Below are positions 1 to 9,068 of a stretch of 11,787 nucleotides of DNA, piece after piece. The position numbers and the translations under genes were made by a program. Positions within the stretch are counted from its first letter, which is position 1; every line of letters starts with the position of its first letter. The notes under the pieces are model-generated. The model worked only from the letters and a program-made list of their open reading frames with translations, searched no databases and was not told where the DNA came from. Source of the DNA: Burkholderiales bacterium (GTDB lineage: Bacteria; Pseudomonadota; Gammaproteobacteria; Burkholderiales; SG8-39); the NCBI GenBank assembly GCA_029266935.1, contig JAQSVY010000015.1, positions 1 to 11,787 on the forward strand. Reading direction: 5' to 3'.

Positions 1-378
1 CTCGCGCATCGCCGGCAGCACCGAGTGCACGCAGTAGAACATGCCCGAGAGGTTGACCGCGACGATCTGGTCCCAGCCGTCGAGCGAGACGTTGCGGAAG
101 TTGCGCTGCGGCATGTTGATGCCGGCGCTGTTGACAAGGATGTCGATCGCACCGTGGCGCTTGAGCAGCTCGCGCGCCGCCTTCTGCACCTCCTCCTTGC
201 TCGAGACGTCGAGCGCGATCGTCTCCGCGTCGCACTCCTTCGCCGCTTCCTTGAGTGTCGCCGCGCTGCGCCCGGAGATCACCACCTTGGCGCCGGCATT
301 GGCGAGCTCGATCGCTCCGGCAAGCCCGATGCCCGAGCCGCCGCCGGTAATCCACGCCACCTTGCCTTGCAGGCCCAT
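1..378 (-). CDS. Short-chain dehydrogenase/reductase, 3' end cut by window edge
   Basis: Only the first 126 residues are present; the reading frame is open to base 1. The N-terminal Rossmann fold is clear: the NAD(P)-binding TGGGSGIG motif lies at residues 11-18, the conserved Asp at D57, NSAG (a variant of the usual NNAG) at 83-86, and the structural Asn at N109. The catalytic Tyr-x-x-x-Lys lies beyond the window, so activity cannot be judged. The family is classical SDR; members oxidise hydroxy groups or reduce ketones with NAD(P)H, and in acyl-CoA operons often act as 3-hydroxyacyl-CoA dehydrogenases. The ATG overlaps the stop of the upstream phosphatase gene by one base (TGATG), indicating translational coupling and membership of the long minus-strand operon. 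The exact substrate is not inferable. Confidence 0.9.
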   Translation of the reverse strand, partial: MGLQGKVAWITGGGSGIGLAGAIELANAGAKVVISGRSAATLKEAAKECDAETIALDVSSKEEVQKAARELLKRHGAIDILVNSAGINMPQRNFRNVSLDGWDQIVAVNLSGMFYCVHSVLPAMRE

Positions 379-1640
379 CAGGCCTCCCCTGCCCCGTTGA
401 GGGCGAAATCGAAGATCTGGTAGCTCTTCGGCGTTGCCGCGCCCGCCTTGAGGCGGTAGGCATCGTTGAGCGGCACGCTCAGGATGAAGGGCACTCTCGC
501 CTCCGACACGCCGCCGTGCGTGCGCAGGCGGTGGCCGGCGAGCCCCGAGAGGTCGTGCTCAGCCTCGGACCCGCCGATGCAGGTGTCGGCAGTCGAGATC
601 ACCACCACGTCGGCCTCGCGGTCGGCCGGCAGGTCGTGCACCCGGCACGCTGTCGACTTGTCGAGTACGGATTCAATCCCGTCGATTTGTTTCACTAATT
701 TCATGACTTCCCGAGGCGTCGCGCGGCCCTGGCACCAGACGCGCACGAAGCCGCCGAGCGCGCCGTGGTGCGCGACGAAGGCGTCGGTGATGGGGCAGAT
801 GACGCGCGTGTCGCCCTTGCCGAACTGCGCGTCGAGGATGTCCTGCAGCCAGACGACGTTCGGCCTGCCCGCGGCGTCGGACTTGTCGTTCATGCCGTGG
901 TCGGCGGTAAGCGCCACGTCGGCACCGAGCGCCGCGAGCCGGCCGAAGCAGCGGTCGAGCGCCTGGTAGAAGCGCTTCGCCTCGGGCTCGTGCGGTGCGT
1001 ACTTGTGCTGCACCCAGTCGGTGAGCGAGAGGTAGAGGAGATCCGGGCGGTTCCTGCCGTCGAGCAAGCGGATGCCCGCCTCGAGCACGAAGAGCGACAG
1101 CTCCATCGAATACATGCCCGGCTGCGGCATGCCCACCAGCTCCAACACGTCCTCGATGCCGTTCTCCGCCAGCGTGCAGCGGCTGGCGAACTCGGAGGAG
1201 AAGGACACGTTGCCGCGCGAGACGTCGAGGTCCTTGGCGAGCTGGCGGCGCAGCTTGTCCTTGGCAGTGATGGAGGCGACTTTCGCGCCGGCGGCGGCGA
1301 AGCGCGAGAGGATGGTGTGGCCGCGCAGCAGCTCCGGCCCCGTCATCACCACCGCCTCGCCGGTACGCGTGTCGAGATAGTAGTTGCCCGAGATGCCGTG
1401 CCGCGACGCGGGCGTGCCGGTGATGATCGACATGTTGTTCGGGCAGGTGAAGCTCGGCACCGTGCCCTCGGCCACCGTCGCAAATCCCTCCTTCATGAAG
1501 CGCGCGATGTTGGGAATCGCGTCCTCGGCGAGGTAGCGCTGCAGATAGGCGGGATCGCCGCCGTCGATGCACACCACCGCCAGCGGCCGCCGCGGCCAGC
1601 GATAGCTCGTGCCGTTGACGCTGACCGGGGTCGGCGTCAA
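378..1640 (-). CDS. phnA: Phosphonoacetate hydrolase-like protein (alkaline phosphatase superfamily)
   Basis: A 420-residue protein of the nucleotide pyrophosphatase/alkaline phosphatase superfamily, closest by recognition to phosphonoacetate hydrolase (PhnA), which cleaves phosphonoacetate to acetate and phosphate using two zinc ions. The expected metal ligands and nucleophile are visible: D26 (VVCIDG), nucleophile T65 (PSFTCPNN), D208 and H212 (SLTDWVQH), D247-H248 (TADHG), and a late His in the LAGHRLRTHGG segment. Lysines of ITAKDK (127, 129) match the substrate-binding Lys region of the family. The frame is open well upstream into the GST gene, but similarity begins at the SVNGTSY segment, so I place the start at TTG 1640-1638. 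That TTG overlaps the TGA stop of the GST gene (TTGA). No phnW, phnY or other phosphonate genes are nearby, so a different phosphonate or phosphate ester substrate is possible. Gene symbol is by family resemblance only. Confidence 0.82.
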   Translation of the reverse strand: MTPTPVSVNGTSYRWPRRPLAVVCIDGGDPAYLQRYLAEDAIPNIARFMKEGFATVAEGTVPSFTCPNNMSIITGTPASRHGISGNYYLDTRTGEAVVMTGPELLRGHTILSRFAAAGAKVASITAKDKLRRQLAKDLDVSRGNVSFSSEFASRCTLAENGIEDVLELVGMPQPGMYSMELSLFVLEAGIRLLDGRNRPDLLYLSLTDWVQHKYAPHEPEAKRFYQALDRCFGRLAALGADVALTADHGMNDKSDAAGRPNVVWLQDILDAQFGKGDTRVICPITDAFVAHHGALGGFVRVWCQGRATPREVMKLVKQIDGIESVLDKSTACRVHDLPADREADVVVISTADTCIGGSEAEHDLSGLAGHRLRTHGGVSEARVPFILSVPLNDAYRLKAGAATPKSYQIFDFALNGAGEA

Positions 1641-2332
1641 CGCTTGGCGTACTGCTTGGCGCCGAACAGGATTTCCTTCTGCTCCCGGGTCATCTCGCCC
1701 GCTCGCCGAGCGTCCTTCAGCACCTCGAGCGCGCGCTTCACCGCGGGGCGCTCGAGGATCGCATCGCGCCAGCGCTTGAGCGTCGGGTATTCGTCGACCT
1801 GCACGCCCTGGCGCTCGGGGAAGCGCATCCACGGCACGGTCGCCATGTCGGCGATCGTGTACTCGTCGCACGCGAGGTACTTCGACTCGCGCAGCTGCCG
1901 GTCCACCACGCCGTAGAGGCGGTTCGCCTCGTTGCGATAGCGGTTCATCGCGTACTCGATCTTCTCGGGCGCGTACTGCAGGAAGTGGTGCGCCTGGCCG
2001 AGCATCGGGCCGATGTGCCCCATCTGGAACATGGTCCATTGCAGCACCTTCCAGCGCTTGGCCATGTCCCGGGGCAGGAACTTCCCGGTCTTGGCGGCGA
2101 GGTAGAAGAGCATCGCTCCCGACTCGGCGAGCGCGAGCGGCTTGCCGTCGGGCCCGTCCGTGTCGACCATCGCCGGCATCTTGTTGTTCGGCGAGATCTT
2201 CAGGAACTCGGGGTCGAACTGGTCGCCCTTGCCGATGTCGATCGGATGCACGTTGTACTCGAGGCCGGTCTCTTCCAGCATGATGTGGATCTTGTGGCCG
2301 TTCGGGGTCGGCCAGGTGTAGAGCTCAATCAT
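1637..2332 (-). CDS. Nu-class glutathione S-transferase (YfcG/YghU type)
   Basis: A 231-residue soluble protein with an N-terminal thioredoxin fold and an all-alpha C-terminal domain. The Nu-class signature TPNGHKI is at residues 9-15; T9 and N11 are the residues that replace the usual catalytic Tyr/Ser/Cys in E. coli YfcG. The cis-Pro is P53 (NNKMP), glutathione gamma-glutamyl recognition is E70-S71 (AESGA), and the GPMLGQ.HHF motif around 108-117 is typical of YfcG/YghU. Characterised relatives act as glutathione-dependent disulfide-bond reductases and peroxidases rather than conjugating transferases; that role is inferred here. The ATG lies inside the 3' end of the RDD gene (8-base overlap) and the gene's TGA overlaps the TTG of the phosphatase gene, so it sits mid-operon. 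It may handle electrophiles or peroxides made during catabolism. Confidence 0.9.
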   Translation of the reverse strand: MIELYTWPTPNGHKIHIMLEETGLEYNVHPIDIGKGDQFDPEFLKISPNNKMPAMVDTDGPDGKPLALAESGAMLFYLAAKTGKFLPRDMAKRWKVLQWTMFQMGHIGPMLGQAHHFLQYAPEKIEYAMNRYRNEANRLYGVVDRQLRESKYLACDEYTIADMATVPWMRFPERQGVQVDEYPTLKRWRDAILERPAVKRALEVLKDARRAGEMTREQKEILFGAKQYAKR

Positions 2333-2702
2333 CGTCGTTTATCACCAGGGTTCCAGCGATCTTGTCGTGCCAACCTTGCTTGCGCCGGTCGATCGCGATC
2401 CAGGCGAAGCCGAGGAAAAAGGGCAGCATTGAGAGCAGGTAGCCGACGTAGCGCTTGACCAGGCTCGCGTTGCTGGGAGCACCGCCGGTGCGCGCGTCGA
2501 CGATCTTCGCCGCCACCGCCATCTTGCCGGGGGTTGCGCCGTAGCGGCGCCAGAAGAGGAGCACCGCGATCGCCGGCAGCAAAGCCTCGACAAAGAAGCC
2601 ATGGATGCCAAAGAGCGCGAGCGGGCCGATCACGACGAAGACCAGCAGCGCATCGATGGCGAACGCCGCGAGGCGCCTGCCGAAGCCGACGTAGTCAGAC
2701 AA
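2325..2702 (-). CDS. RDD-domain small integral membrane protein
   Basis: A 125-residue protein with the RDD family pattern: Arg and Asp in the first helix (RRLAAFAID, residues 9-17), the TPGK motif at 57-60, an RY pair at 84-85, and the C-terminal basic segment DRRKQGWHDKIAGT starting at 105. Hydrophobic stretches at about 12-32, 37-51 and 86-104 suggest three transmembrane helices. Functions in this family are mostly unknown; some members have been linked to ion transport, which cannot be inferred here. The start is taken as TTG 2702-2700, giving LSDYVGFGRR, because the RDD homology begins immediately and no ATG or GTG fits. The TTG lies 8 bases inside the upstream reductase gene and the end overlaps the GST start by 8 bases. 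It is an odd member of a catabolic operon. Confidence 0.82.
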   Translation of the reverse strand: MSDYVGFGRRLAAFAIDALLVFVVIGPLALFGIHGFFVEALLPAIAVLLFWRRYGATPGKMAVAAKIVDARTGGAPSNASLVKRYVGYLLSMLPFFLGFAWIAIDRRKQGWHDKIAGTLVINDDD

Positions 2703-3684
2703 GCTTGACCAGCTGCTTGCCGAAGTTGCCGCCCTTGAGGAGCGCGATCAGGCCGCGCGGCGCGTTCTCCAGGCCTTCGACGATCGACTCGCGCGTCTTC
2801 AGCTTGCCCTGGGCGTGCATCCCGGCGAGCGCCTTGAGGGCCTCGCCGTAGCGGCTGCGCCAGTCGAACACGATCATGCCCTGCATCTTGATGCGGTTCA
2901 CCAGCACCGAGCGCATGTTGCGGTAGCCGTAGGGCTGCGTGGCGTTGTACTCGGAGATGAGCCCGCACACGATGATGCGCGAGTGCACGTTCATCAGGCG
3001 CAGTAGCGTGTCGAGCGTCTCGCCGCCGACGTTGTCGAAATAGACGTCGACGCCCTTCGGGCAGGCTTCCTTCAGGTCGCGGTGCAGATTGCCCGCCTTG
3101 TAGTCGACGCAGGCGTCGAAGCCGAGCTCGCCCGTCACGTAGCCGCATTTCTCGGCGCCGCCGGCGATGCCGACCGCGCGGCAGCCCCAGCTCTTCGCGA
3201 GCTGCCCGACGACGCTTCCCACCGCACCCGAGGCGGCCGACACCACCACCGTCTCGTCCGCCTTGGGCTGGCCGATCTCCTTCAGGCCGAAGTAAGCCGT
3301 CATCCCCGGCATGCCGAGACAGCCAAGGTAGTAGCTGAGCGGCGCGGGCCCTTCCTGGACTTTCGAGGCTTCCTTGGCACTGCCATACAGCTGCCAGCCG
3401 AGCTGCGTCAGGACCTTGTCGCCGCGCTTGAATTTTTCGTTTCTCGACTCGATGACTTCCCCGACCGTCTGGCCGACCATCACCTCGCCGATGTCGACGC
3501 CCTTGACGTAGCTCTTCACGTCGTCCATGCGCCCGCGCATGTACGGATCGAGCGAGAGCCAGAGGTTCTTCACCAGCACCTCGCCCTCGGCGGGCTTGGG
3601 CAGCGGCGCGGTTTCCAGCCGGAAGTTCTCCTCGGTCACCCAGCCCTTGGGACGGCTGGCGAGGACGACGCGCTTGTTTTCCAT
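2695..3684 (-). CDS. NADPH-dependent double-bond reductase, CurA/LTB4DH-type MDR
   Basis: A 329-residue zinc-free medium-chain dehydrogenase/reductase, similar to E. coli CurA (YncB) and leukotriene B4 12-hydroxydehydrogenase. These enzymes reduce the C=C bond of alpha,beta-unsaturated ketones or aldehydes with NADPH. Visible features: the N-terminal GroES-like fold with LSLDPYMRGRM (residues 43-53), the GCLGMPGMTAYFGL segment (121-134), the dinucleotide-binding SAASGAVGSVVGQLAK (149-164), AGGAEKCGY (174-182) where K and Y fit 2'-phosphate recognition, and FDNVGGE (216-222). The frame extends further upstream, but the start is set at ATG 3684 by the conserved MENKRVVLASRP beginning and by a good GGAGA ribosome site 4 bases before it. 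It lies 13 bases after the lipoprotein stop and its end overlaps the RDD start. The physiological substrate is unknown; an enone or enoyl intermediate is plausible. Confidence 0.9.
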   Translation of the reverse strand: MENKRVVLASRPKGWVTEENFRLETAPLPKPAEGEVLVKNLWLSLDPYMRGRMDDVKSYVKGVDIGEVMVGQTVGEVIESRNEKFKRGDKVLTQLGWQLYGSAKEASKVQEGPAPLSYYLGCLGMPGMTAYFGLKEIGQPKADETVVVSAASGAVGSVVGQLAKSWGCRAVGIAGGAEKCGYVTGELGFDACVDYKAGNLHRDLKEACPKGVDVYFDNVGGETLDTLLRLMNVHSRIIVCGLISEYNATQPYGYRNMRSVLVNRIKMQGMIVFDWRSRYGEALKALAGMHAQGKLKTRESIVEGLENAPRGLIALLKGGNFGKQLVKLV

Positions 3685-3688
3685 GGAT

Positions 3689-3693
3689 TCTCC
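3689..3693 (-). promoter_or_regulatory. Ribosome binding site of the CurA-type reductase gene
   Basis: GGAGA on the minus strand, 4 bases before ATG 3684. It lies in the 13-base gap after the lipoprotein stop and decides the start, since the frame is open further upstream. It is the clearest Shine-Dalgarno sequence within the operon. Confidence 0.7.
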
Positions 3694-3697
3694 GAGT

Positions 3698-4327
3698 TTA
3701 ACCGGGACAACCGCGCTCGTTGTGGATCGCCGCGGTACGCACGACGCGCAGCACCTCGCCGCGGCCTTGCGGTTCAAAGCGGCCATCGAGGGACACCAGC
3801 ACGGGTTGCTTTCGATCCGAGTACTGCTCCTTCAAAGCCTGTGCCGCGCGCGAATCGTCCAGGGCCCAGGCGAGGCCGGTCTGGCATTCCTTGAACACCT
3901 TGCCGTCGAAGAGCCCGGTCATGCGGAAGGGACCGCGCAGGGCTTCCACCTCGCTCGCGCGCTTCAGGTCGCCGCCCTGCGTGCCCGGCTGCGCTTCGAG
4001 CAGGTCCGCGGGCCGGATCCCATAGCGGCGCGGCGCATCGCGGCCGCCGTCGAGGTGCAGGACCGCGTCCTCGCGCGACTCGCGCCAGCGGCCGAAGTCA
4101 TAGAACTCGGAGGAGCCGAGCCGCTCGCGCGCCACGTAGGCGCCGTCGGCGCGCAGCGTCAGCGTCAGCGCGAGGCAGCCGGGGCAGCTCGGCGTGTTGC
4201 GGTAGGTCGCGGGCAGCCGCGAGAGCGCCGCGCGCTCGGCAGGCGGCGGCGCGCTCGCCGGCCGCTCCGGCGGCGGGCCGGCACAGGCAGCGAGCGCGAG
4301 GACGAGAAGGACTCTATAAGGTGGCAA
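3698..4327 (-). CDS. NlpE-like outer-membrane lipoprotein
   Basis: A 209-residue predicted lipoprotein. The signal peptide is short: R5, a hydrophobic stretch 6-14, and a lipobox LAAC with lipidated Cys at C15, followed by a Pro/Ala-rich linker to about residue 36. Residues 40-115 resemble the NlpE N-terminal domain: a CPGC (C48-C51) followed by alternating hydrophobic strands LALTLTLRADGAYVARE. In NlpE the equivalent CxxC is redox- and copper-sensitive and the protein signals envelope stress to Cpx; that role is not shown here. The second half has FRMTGLFDGKVFKECQTG with C148, and C207 near the end, which could form a second disulfide. The start is TTG 4327-4325, 14 bases inside the acyl-CoA dehydrogenase gene; no other start keeps the signal peptide. 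An envelope lipoprotein in a beta-oxidation-type operon is unusual. Confidence 0.78.
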   Translation of the reverse strand: MPPYRVLLVLALAACAGPPPERPASAPPPAERAALSRLPATYRNTPSCPGCLALTLTLRADGAYVARERLGSSEFYDFGRWRESREDAVLHLDGGRDAPRRYGIRPADLLEAQPGTQGGDLKRASEVEALRGPFRMTGLFDGKVFKECQTGLAWALDDSRAAQALKEQYSDRKQPVLVSLDGRFEPQGRGEVLRVVRTAAIHNERGCPG

Positions 4328-5312
4328 ACCGCTGCAGATGATGGTCCGCGTCGCCGAACTGGCGCGCGAGCACCGTGAGGCGGCGGAAGCTGTGGCTCAC
4401 CTTAAGCTCCTCGCTCATGCCCATGCCGCCGTGCAGCTGCACCGATTCCTGGCTGACGTGGCGGGCGGCGTCGGCGATGCGAATCTTCGCCGCCGAGACG
4501 GCGCGGGCCCGGTCGGCGGGAGCCTCGGAGGAATCCACCCTGGAGCAGGCCAGGCAGGCCATGGACTTCGCCTGCTCGTGGGAAATGAACATGTCGACGA
4601 TGCGGTGCTGCAGCGCCTGGAAAGTGCCGATCGGCACGCCGAACTGCTTGCGCGTCTTCAGGTACTCAAGCGTGGTGTCGCACGCGAACTTCATCGCACC
4701 CACCGCTTCGGCGCACACGAGCGCCGTGGCAAAGTCGAGCGCTTCCTCGACCGCCGTCCCTGCATCTTTCGCCAGCAAATCCGCCTTCGATGGCGAAAAC
4801 TCGATCTGCGCGGCAAGCATGTTGTCGATGGTGCGGTAGGCCTGCATCGACACCTCGGCGGCGTCGACGATGAACAGGTCTCCTTGCAGAAGACAGACTA
4901 ACTTGTGCGCAGCCGGCGCCCCCACGACGTTGGTCTTCGGCGAAGCGGCAAAGGCCAGGCGCAGACGGCCGGCGGCGACTGCCGGCAGCAGCGCCTTCTT
5001 CTGCGCGTCGCTCGCCGCGCGACCGACCAGCCGCGCCGCCACGAGCGTCGGCAGCAGCGGCTCGACCACCAGCGCCTCGCCGAACGCCTCCATCACGCTC
5101 ATCAGGTCGACCGCGCCGCCGCCGAAACCGCCGTAGTCGGGCGAGACCGGCAGCGCGCTGAGGCCCATCTCGGCGAACTTCGCCCAGACCTCCTCGCTCC
5201 AGCCGGCACCGGCGATGATCTTCTTGCGCGACTCGAAGTCGTATTCCTTGTCGAGGAATCGCCTGACCGAGTCGGCGAGTAGCTGCTGCTCTTCGCTGTA
5301 ATCGAAGTTCAT
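4314..5312 (-). CDS. Acyl-CoA dehydrogenase, small (beta-type) subunit
   Basis: A 332-residue acyl-CoA dehydrogenase homologue, about 40-50 residues shorter than usual family members. The N-terminal helical domain is present (MNFDYSEEQQLLADSVRRF, MGLSALPVSPDYGGFGGG at 49-66). The middle beta domain is reduced: the usual GxKxWIT segment that covers FAD is replaced by LVCLLQGDLFIVDA (about 138-151). The C-terminal domain keeps TRKQFGVPIGTFQALQH (220-236) and QLHGGMGMSEE (292-302), both FAD-contacting in this family, but it stops where the IYEGTxEIQ segment would follow. This matches the FAD-donating partner of heteromeric enzymes such as ChsE5 (FadE27). Its partner is the gene 17 bases upstream. 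Start ATG 5312 has AAAGG 7 bases before it; the frame upstream of it has no family similarity. Dehydrogenation of acyl-CoA as part of a complex is inferred. Confidence 0.88.
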   Translation of the reverse strand: MNFDYSEEQQLLADSVRRFLDKEYDFESRKKIIAGAGWSEEVWAKFAEMGLSALPVSPDYGGFGGGAVDLMSVMEAFGEALVVEPLLPTLVAARLVGRAASDAQKKALLPAVAAGRLRLAFAASPKTNVVGAPAAHKLVCLLQGDLFIVDAAEVSMQAYRTIDNMLAAQIEFSPSKADLLAKDAGTAVEEALDFATALVCAEAVGAMKFACDTTLEYLKTRKQFGVPIGTFQALQHRIVDMFISHEQAKSMACLACSRVDSSEAPADRARAVSAAKIRIADAARHVSQESVQLHGGMGMSEELKVSHSFRRLTVLARQFGDADHHLQRFATL

Positions 5313-5329
5313 AAGCTTGCCTTTGTGCC

Positions 5330-6447
<1,118 letters not shown>

Positions 6448-6448
<1 letters not shown>

Positions 6449-7209
6449 TACAAGATGGTAACGCCGCCATCCGCAACTATGCACTGTCCGGTGATGAACG
6501 CCGCAGCGTCGGACGCCAGGAAGACGGCGATGCCCCCGATATCGCTCGGCTCGCCCAGGCGGCGCAGGGGCGTGGCCTGGATGCGCTCGTTCCGGCGCTT
6601 CTCGTCCTCCCACAGCGCCCGGGCGAACTCGGTCTTCACCAGCCCCGGGGCGATGGCGTTGACCCGGACGTTCTTCGGGCCCCATTCGGCGGCGAGGTTG
6701 CGCACGAGGTGGTGGTCGGCAGCCTTGGAAATGCCGTAAGCCCCAATCACCGTGTTGGCGATCAGCCCGCCGATGGAGCCCACGACGATGAAACTTCCTC
6801 CTTTTGTCATCCCGGGCAGCGTCATCGCTGCGAGCCAGAGCACGCTTTTCACATTATTGGCGAAGATCTTGTCGAAAGCCTCGTCCGGGACCCCGGTCAG
6901 GGGGCCGTAGTACGGATTGGACGCCGCGTTGGCCACCACGATGTCGATGCGGCCCCATTTCGCGGTCGTGGCGTCGACCAGGGACTGCAGGTCTTCTTTG
7001 CGCGAGACATTGCACGGCTGCGCGAGCACCTCGAAGCCGTTCTTCTCGAACTCCTTCCTGACTTGCTCGCAGGCCTCGGCCTTGCGACTGCTCACGGCGA
7101 CCTTGGCGCCGGCGCGCGCCAACTCTTCCGCCATCGACTTGCCGATGCCGCGAGTCGAGCCGGTAACGAGCGCCACCTTCCCGGCCAGGTCGAATATGGG
7201 ATTCATCAT
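6448..7209 (-). CDS. SDR family oxidoreductase, DHRS4-like; first gene of the operon
   Basis: A 253-residue complete classical SDR. The cofactor motif TGSTRGIG is at residues 16-23; the catalytic residues are N119, S145, Y158 and K162 (AYGISK), and the C-terminal APGLVKTEFARALWEDE region closely resembles vertebrate DHRS4, an NADPH-dependent carbonyl reductase. SSRK (40-43) after the second strand fits NADP(H) preference. The likely role is oxidation or reduction of a hydroxy/keto group, for example a 3-hydroxyacyl-CoA or a side-chain carbonyl; the substrate is not visible. Two consecutive ATG codons (7209-7204) could each start; there is no strong Shine-Dalgarno site. The 17-bp palindrome 7208-7224 runs into the first ATG. 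It is divergent from the IclR gene and leads the nine-gene minus-strand run. Confidence 0.93.
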
Positions 7210-7224
7210 TTCACTATGTGAAAT
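7208..7224. promoter_or_regulatory. Perfect palindrome, candidate IclR operator
   Basis: ATTTCAC-TAT-GTGAAAT: two perfect 7-base arms around a 3-base centre, inside the 113-base gap between the SDR and the divergent IclR regulator gene. Short AT-rich palindromes in this position are typical of IclR-family operators, but the exact consensus for this regulator is not known to me. It overlaps the SDR start codon, so bound protein would block elongation or initiation; as RNA it would form a hairpin hiding the AUG. The half-sites point opposite to those of a CRP site. Confidence 0.6.
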
Positions 7225-7238
7225 CCAATACGACTAAG

Positions 7239-7266
7239 TTGACACCGAACGCCGCGCCGACAGAAT
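7239..7266 (+). promoter_or_regulatory. Predicted sigma-70 promoter of the IclR gene
   Basis: A perfect -35 TTGACA (7239-7244) is followed after 16 bases by CAGAAT (7261-7266), which matches four of six -10 bases. Transcription would begin near 7273, giving a leader of about 50 bases before the IclR ATG. The -10 is only fair, so activity is inferred. Confidence 0.5.
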
Positions 7267-7267
7267 A

Positions 7268-7281
7268 GCGAAACGCGAAAC
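7268..7281. repeat. Tandem GCGAAAC repeat at the IclR promoter
   Basis: Two exact, adjacent copies of GCGAAAC, lying just downstream of the predicted -10 of the IclR gene and over its expected transcription start. Its GAAA core resembles the GTGAAA half-site of the palindrome 45-60 bases away, so it may be a second, weaker binding site for autoregulation. This is inference from position and resemblance only. Confidence 0.4.
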
Positions 7282-7322
7282 ACTCCGCCGCAACTGCTCA
7301 AATAACCCGAGGAGACCTCCCC

Positions 7323-8150
7323 ATGGGCGCACCGGAACCCGCGGCACCGCTTTCCCCGCCTGCCGGCGCTTTCAGCTACGAGCACGAGGGCGACCGCCAG
7401 TTCGCCACCACGCTGGCGCGCGGCCTGGAGGTACTGCGCTGCTTTACGCCGCTCGAGCCGCTGCTCGGCAACAAGGAGATCTCGGTGCGCACCGGCCTGC
7501 CCAAGCCAACCGTCTCCCGCCTCACGTATACGCTCACCAAGCTCGGCTACCTCCGACACAACATGCGCCTGGGCAAGTACCAGCTCGGCTCGGCGGTGCT
7601 CTCCATCGGCTATCCGCTGCTCGCCTCGATGAACGTGCGGCAGGTGGCGCGGCCGCTGATGAAGGAGATCGCCGACTACTGTAACGGCTCGGTGTCGATG
7701 GGCGTGCGCGATCGCCTCAACATGGTCTACGTCGAGTCCTGCCGCAGCGGCAACGGCGTCACCACGCTGCCGGACATCGGCACCTCGGTACCGATCTCGC
7801 AGTCGGTGATCGGCCGCGCCTTCCTCTCCGCCTGCACGCCGCCGGAGCGCGAGGCGGTGCTGAACCAGATAAAGGTGAAGGATCCCGAGGCGCACCGCAA
7901 GTACCGCGCCTCGATCGACAAGTCGCTCGAGGAAATCCGTCTGCGCGGCTTCTGTGCCAGCACCGGGGAGCTGCGCCGCGAGGTGCACGCGGTGGGCGTG
8001 CCGATGCGCCGCACCGTCGACGGCGAGATCGTCGCCTTCAACGCCACGGTGCCGGCGTTCATGGCGAAGAAAGGCCAGCTCGAGGAGGACCTCGGTCCGC
8101 GCCTGGTGGCGATGGTGCGCAATATCGAGGCCGCGCTGGGATTGCATTAA
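7323..8150 (+). CDS. IclR family transcriptional regulator
   Basis: A 275-residue regulator. After a roughly 25-residue Pro/Ala-rich extension, residues 26-80 form the IclR winged helix-turn-helix (FATTLARGLEVLRCF, then EISVRTGLPKPTVSRLTYTLTKLGYL, whose TVSRL part lies in the recognition helix). Residues 95-275 form the IclR effector-binding domain, including ISQSVIGRAFLSA (158-170) and the GFCAS...EVHAVGVPM...VAFNATVPAF segments. Members bind small aromatic, keto or short acyl ligands and often control a divergent catabolic operon. Here that is the SDR/acyl-CoA dehydrogenase operon; this is inference from position. ATG 7323 has an AGGAG site 8-9 bases upstream. The mechanosensitive channel gene begins 3 bases after its stop, so the two are cotranscribed. 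Confidence 0.95.
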   Translation: MGAPEPAAPLSPPAGAFSYEHEGDRQFATTLARGLEVLRCFTPLEPLLGNKEISVRTGLPKPTVSRLTYTLTKLGYLRHNMRLGKYQLGSAVLSIGYPLLASMNVRQVARPLMKEIADYCNGSVSMGVRDRLNMVYVESCRSGNGVTTLPDIGTSVPISQSVIGRAFLSACTPPEREAVLNQIKVKDPEAHRKYRASIDKSLEEIRLRGFCASTGELRREVHAVGVPMRRTVDGEIVAFNATVPAFMAKKGQLEEDLGPRLVAMVRNIEAALGLH

Positions 8151-8153
8151 CGC

Positions 8154-9068
<915 letters not shown>

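Noticed and set aside
680..715. Short AT-richer patch inside the phosphatase gene, with similar patches near 10040-10100 and 10790-10830 in the racemase gene
   Set aside because: The reading frames continue through conserved protein sequence with no frameshift or insertion boundaries. They look like local codon variation, not transferred DNA or promoters.
765..1916. A 383-codon open frame on the plus strand, opposite the phosphatase and GST genes
   Set aside because: It has low-complexity composition with no recognisable domain, and its opposite-strand frames are real genes with intact catalytic motifs.
1641..2039. Upstream extension of the phosphatase frame into the GST gene
   Set aside because: The extra residues are Arg/Pro/Ala-rich and overlap the GST coding sequence fully. 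Family similarity begins right after TTG 1640.
7208..7224. CRP/FNR-type binding site
   Set aside because: The half-sites read TTTCAC...GTGAAA with a 3-base centre. This is the reverse orientation and the wrong spacing for TGTGA-N6-TCACA or TTGAT-N4-ATCAA.
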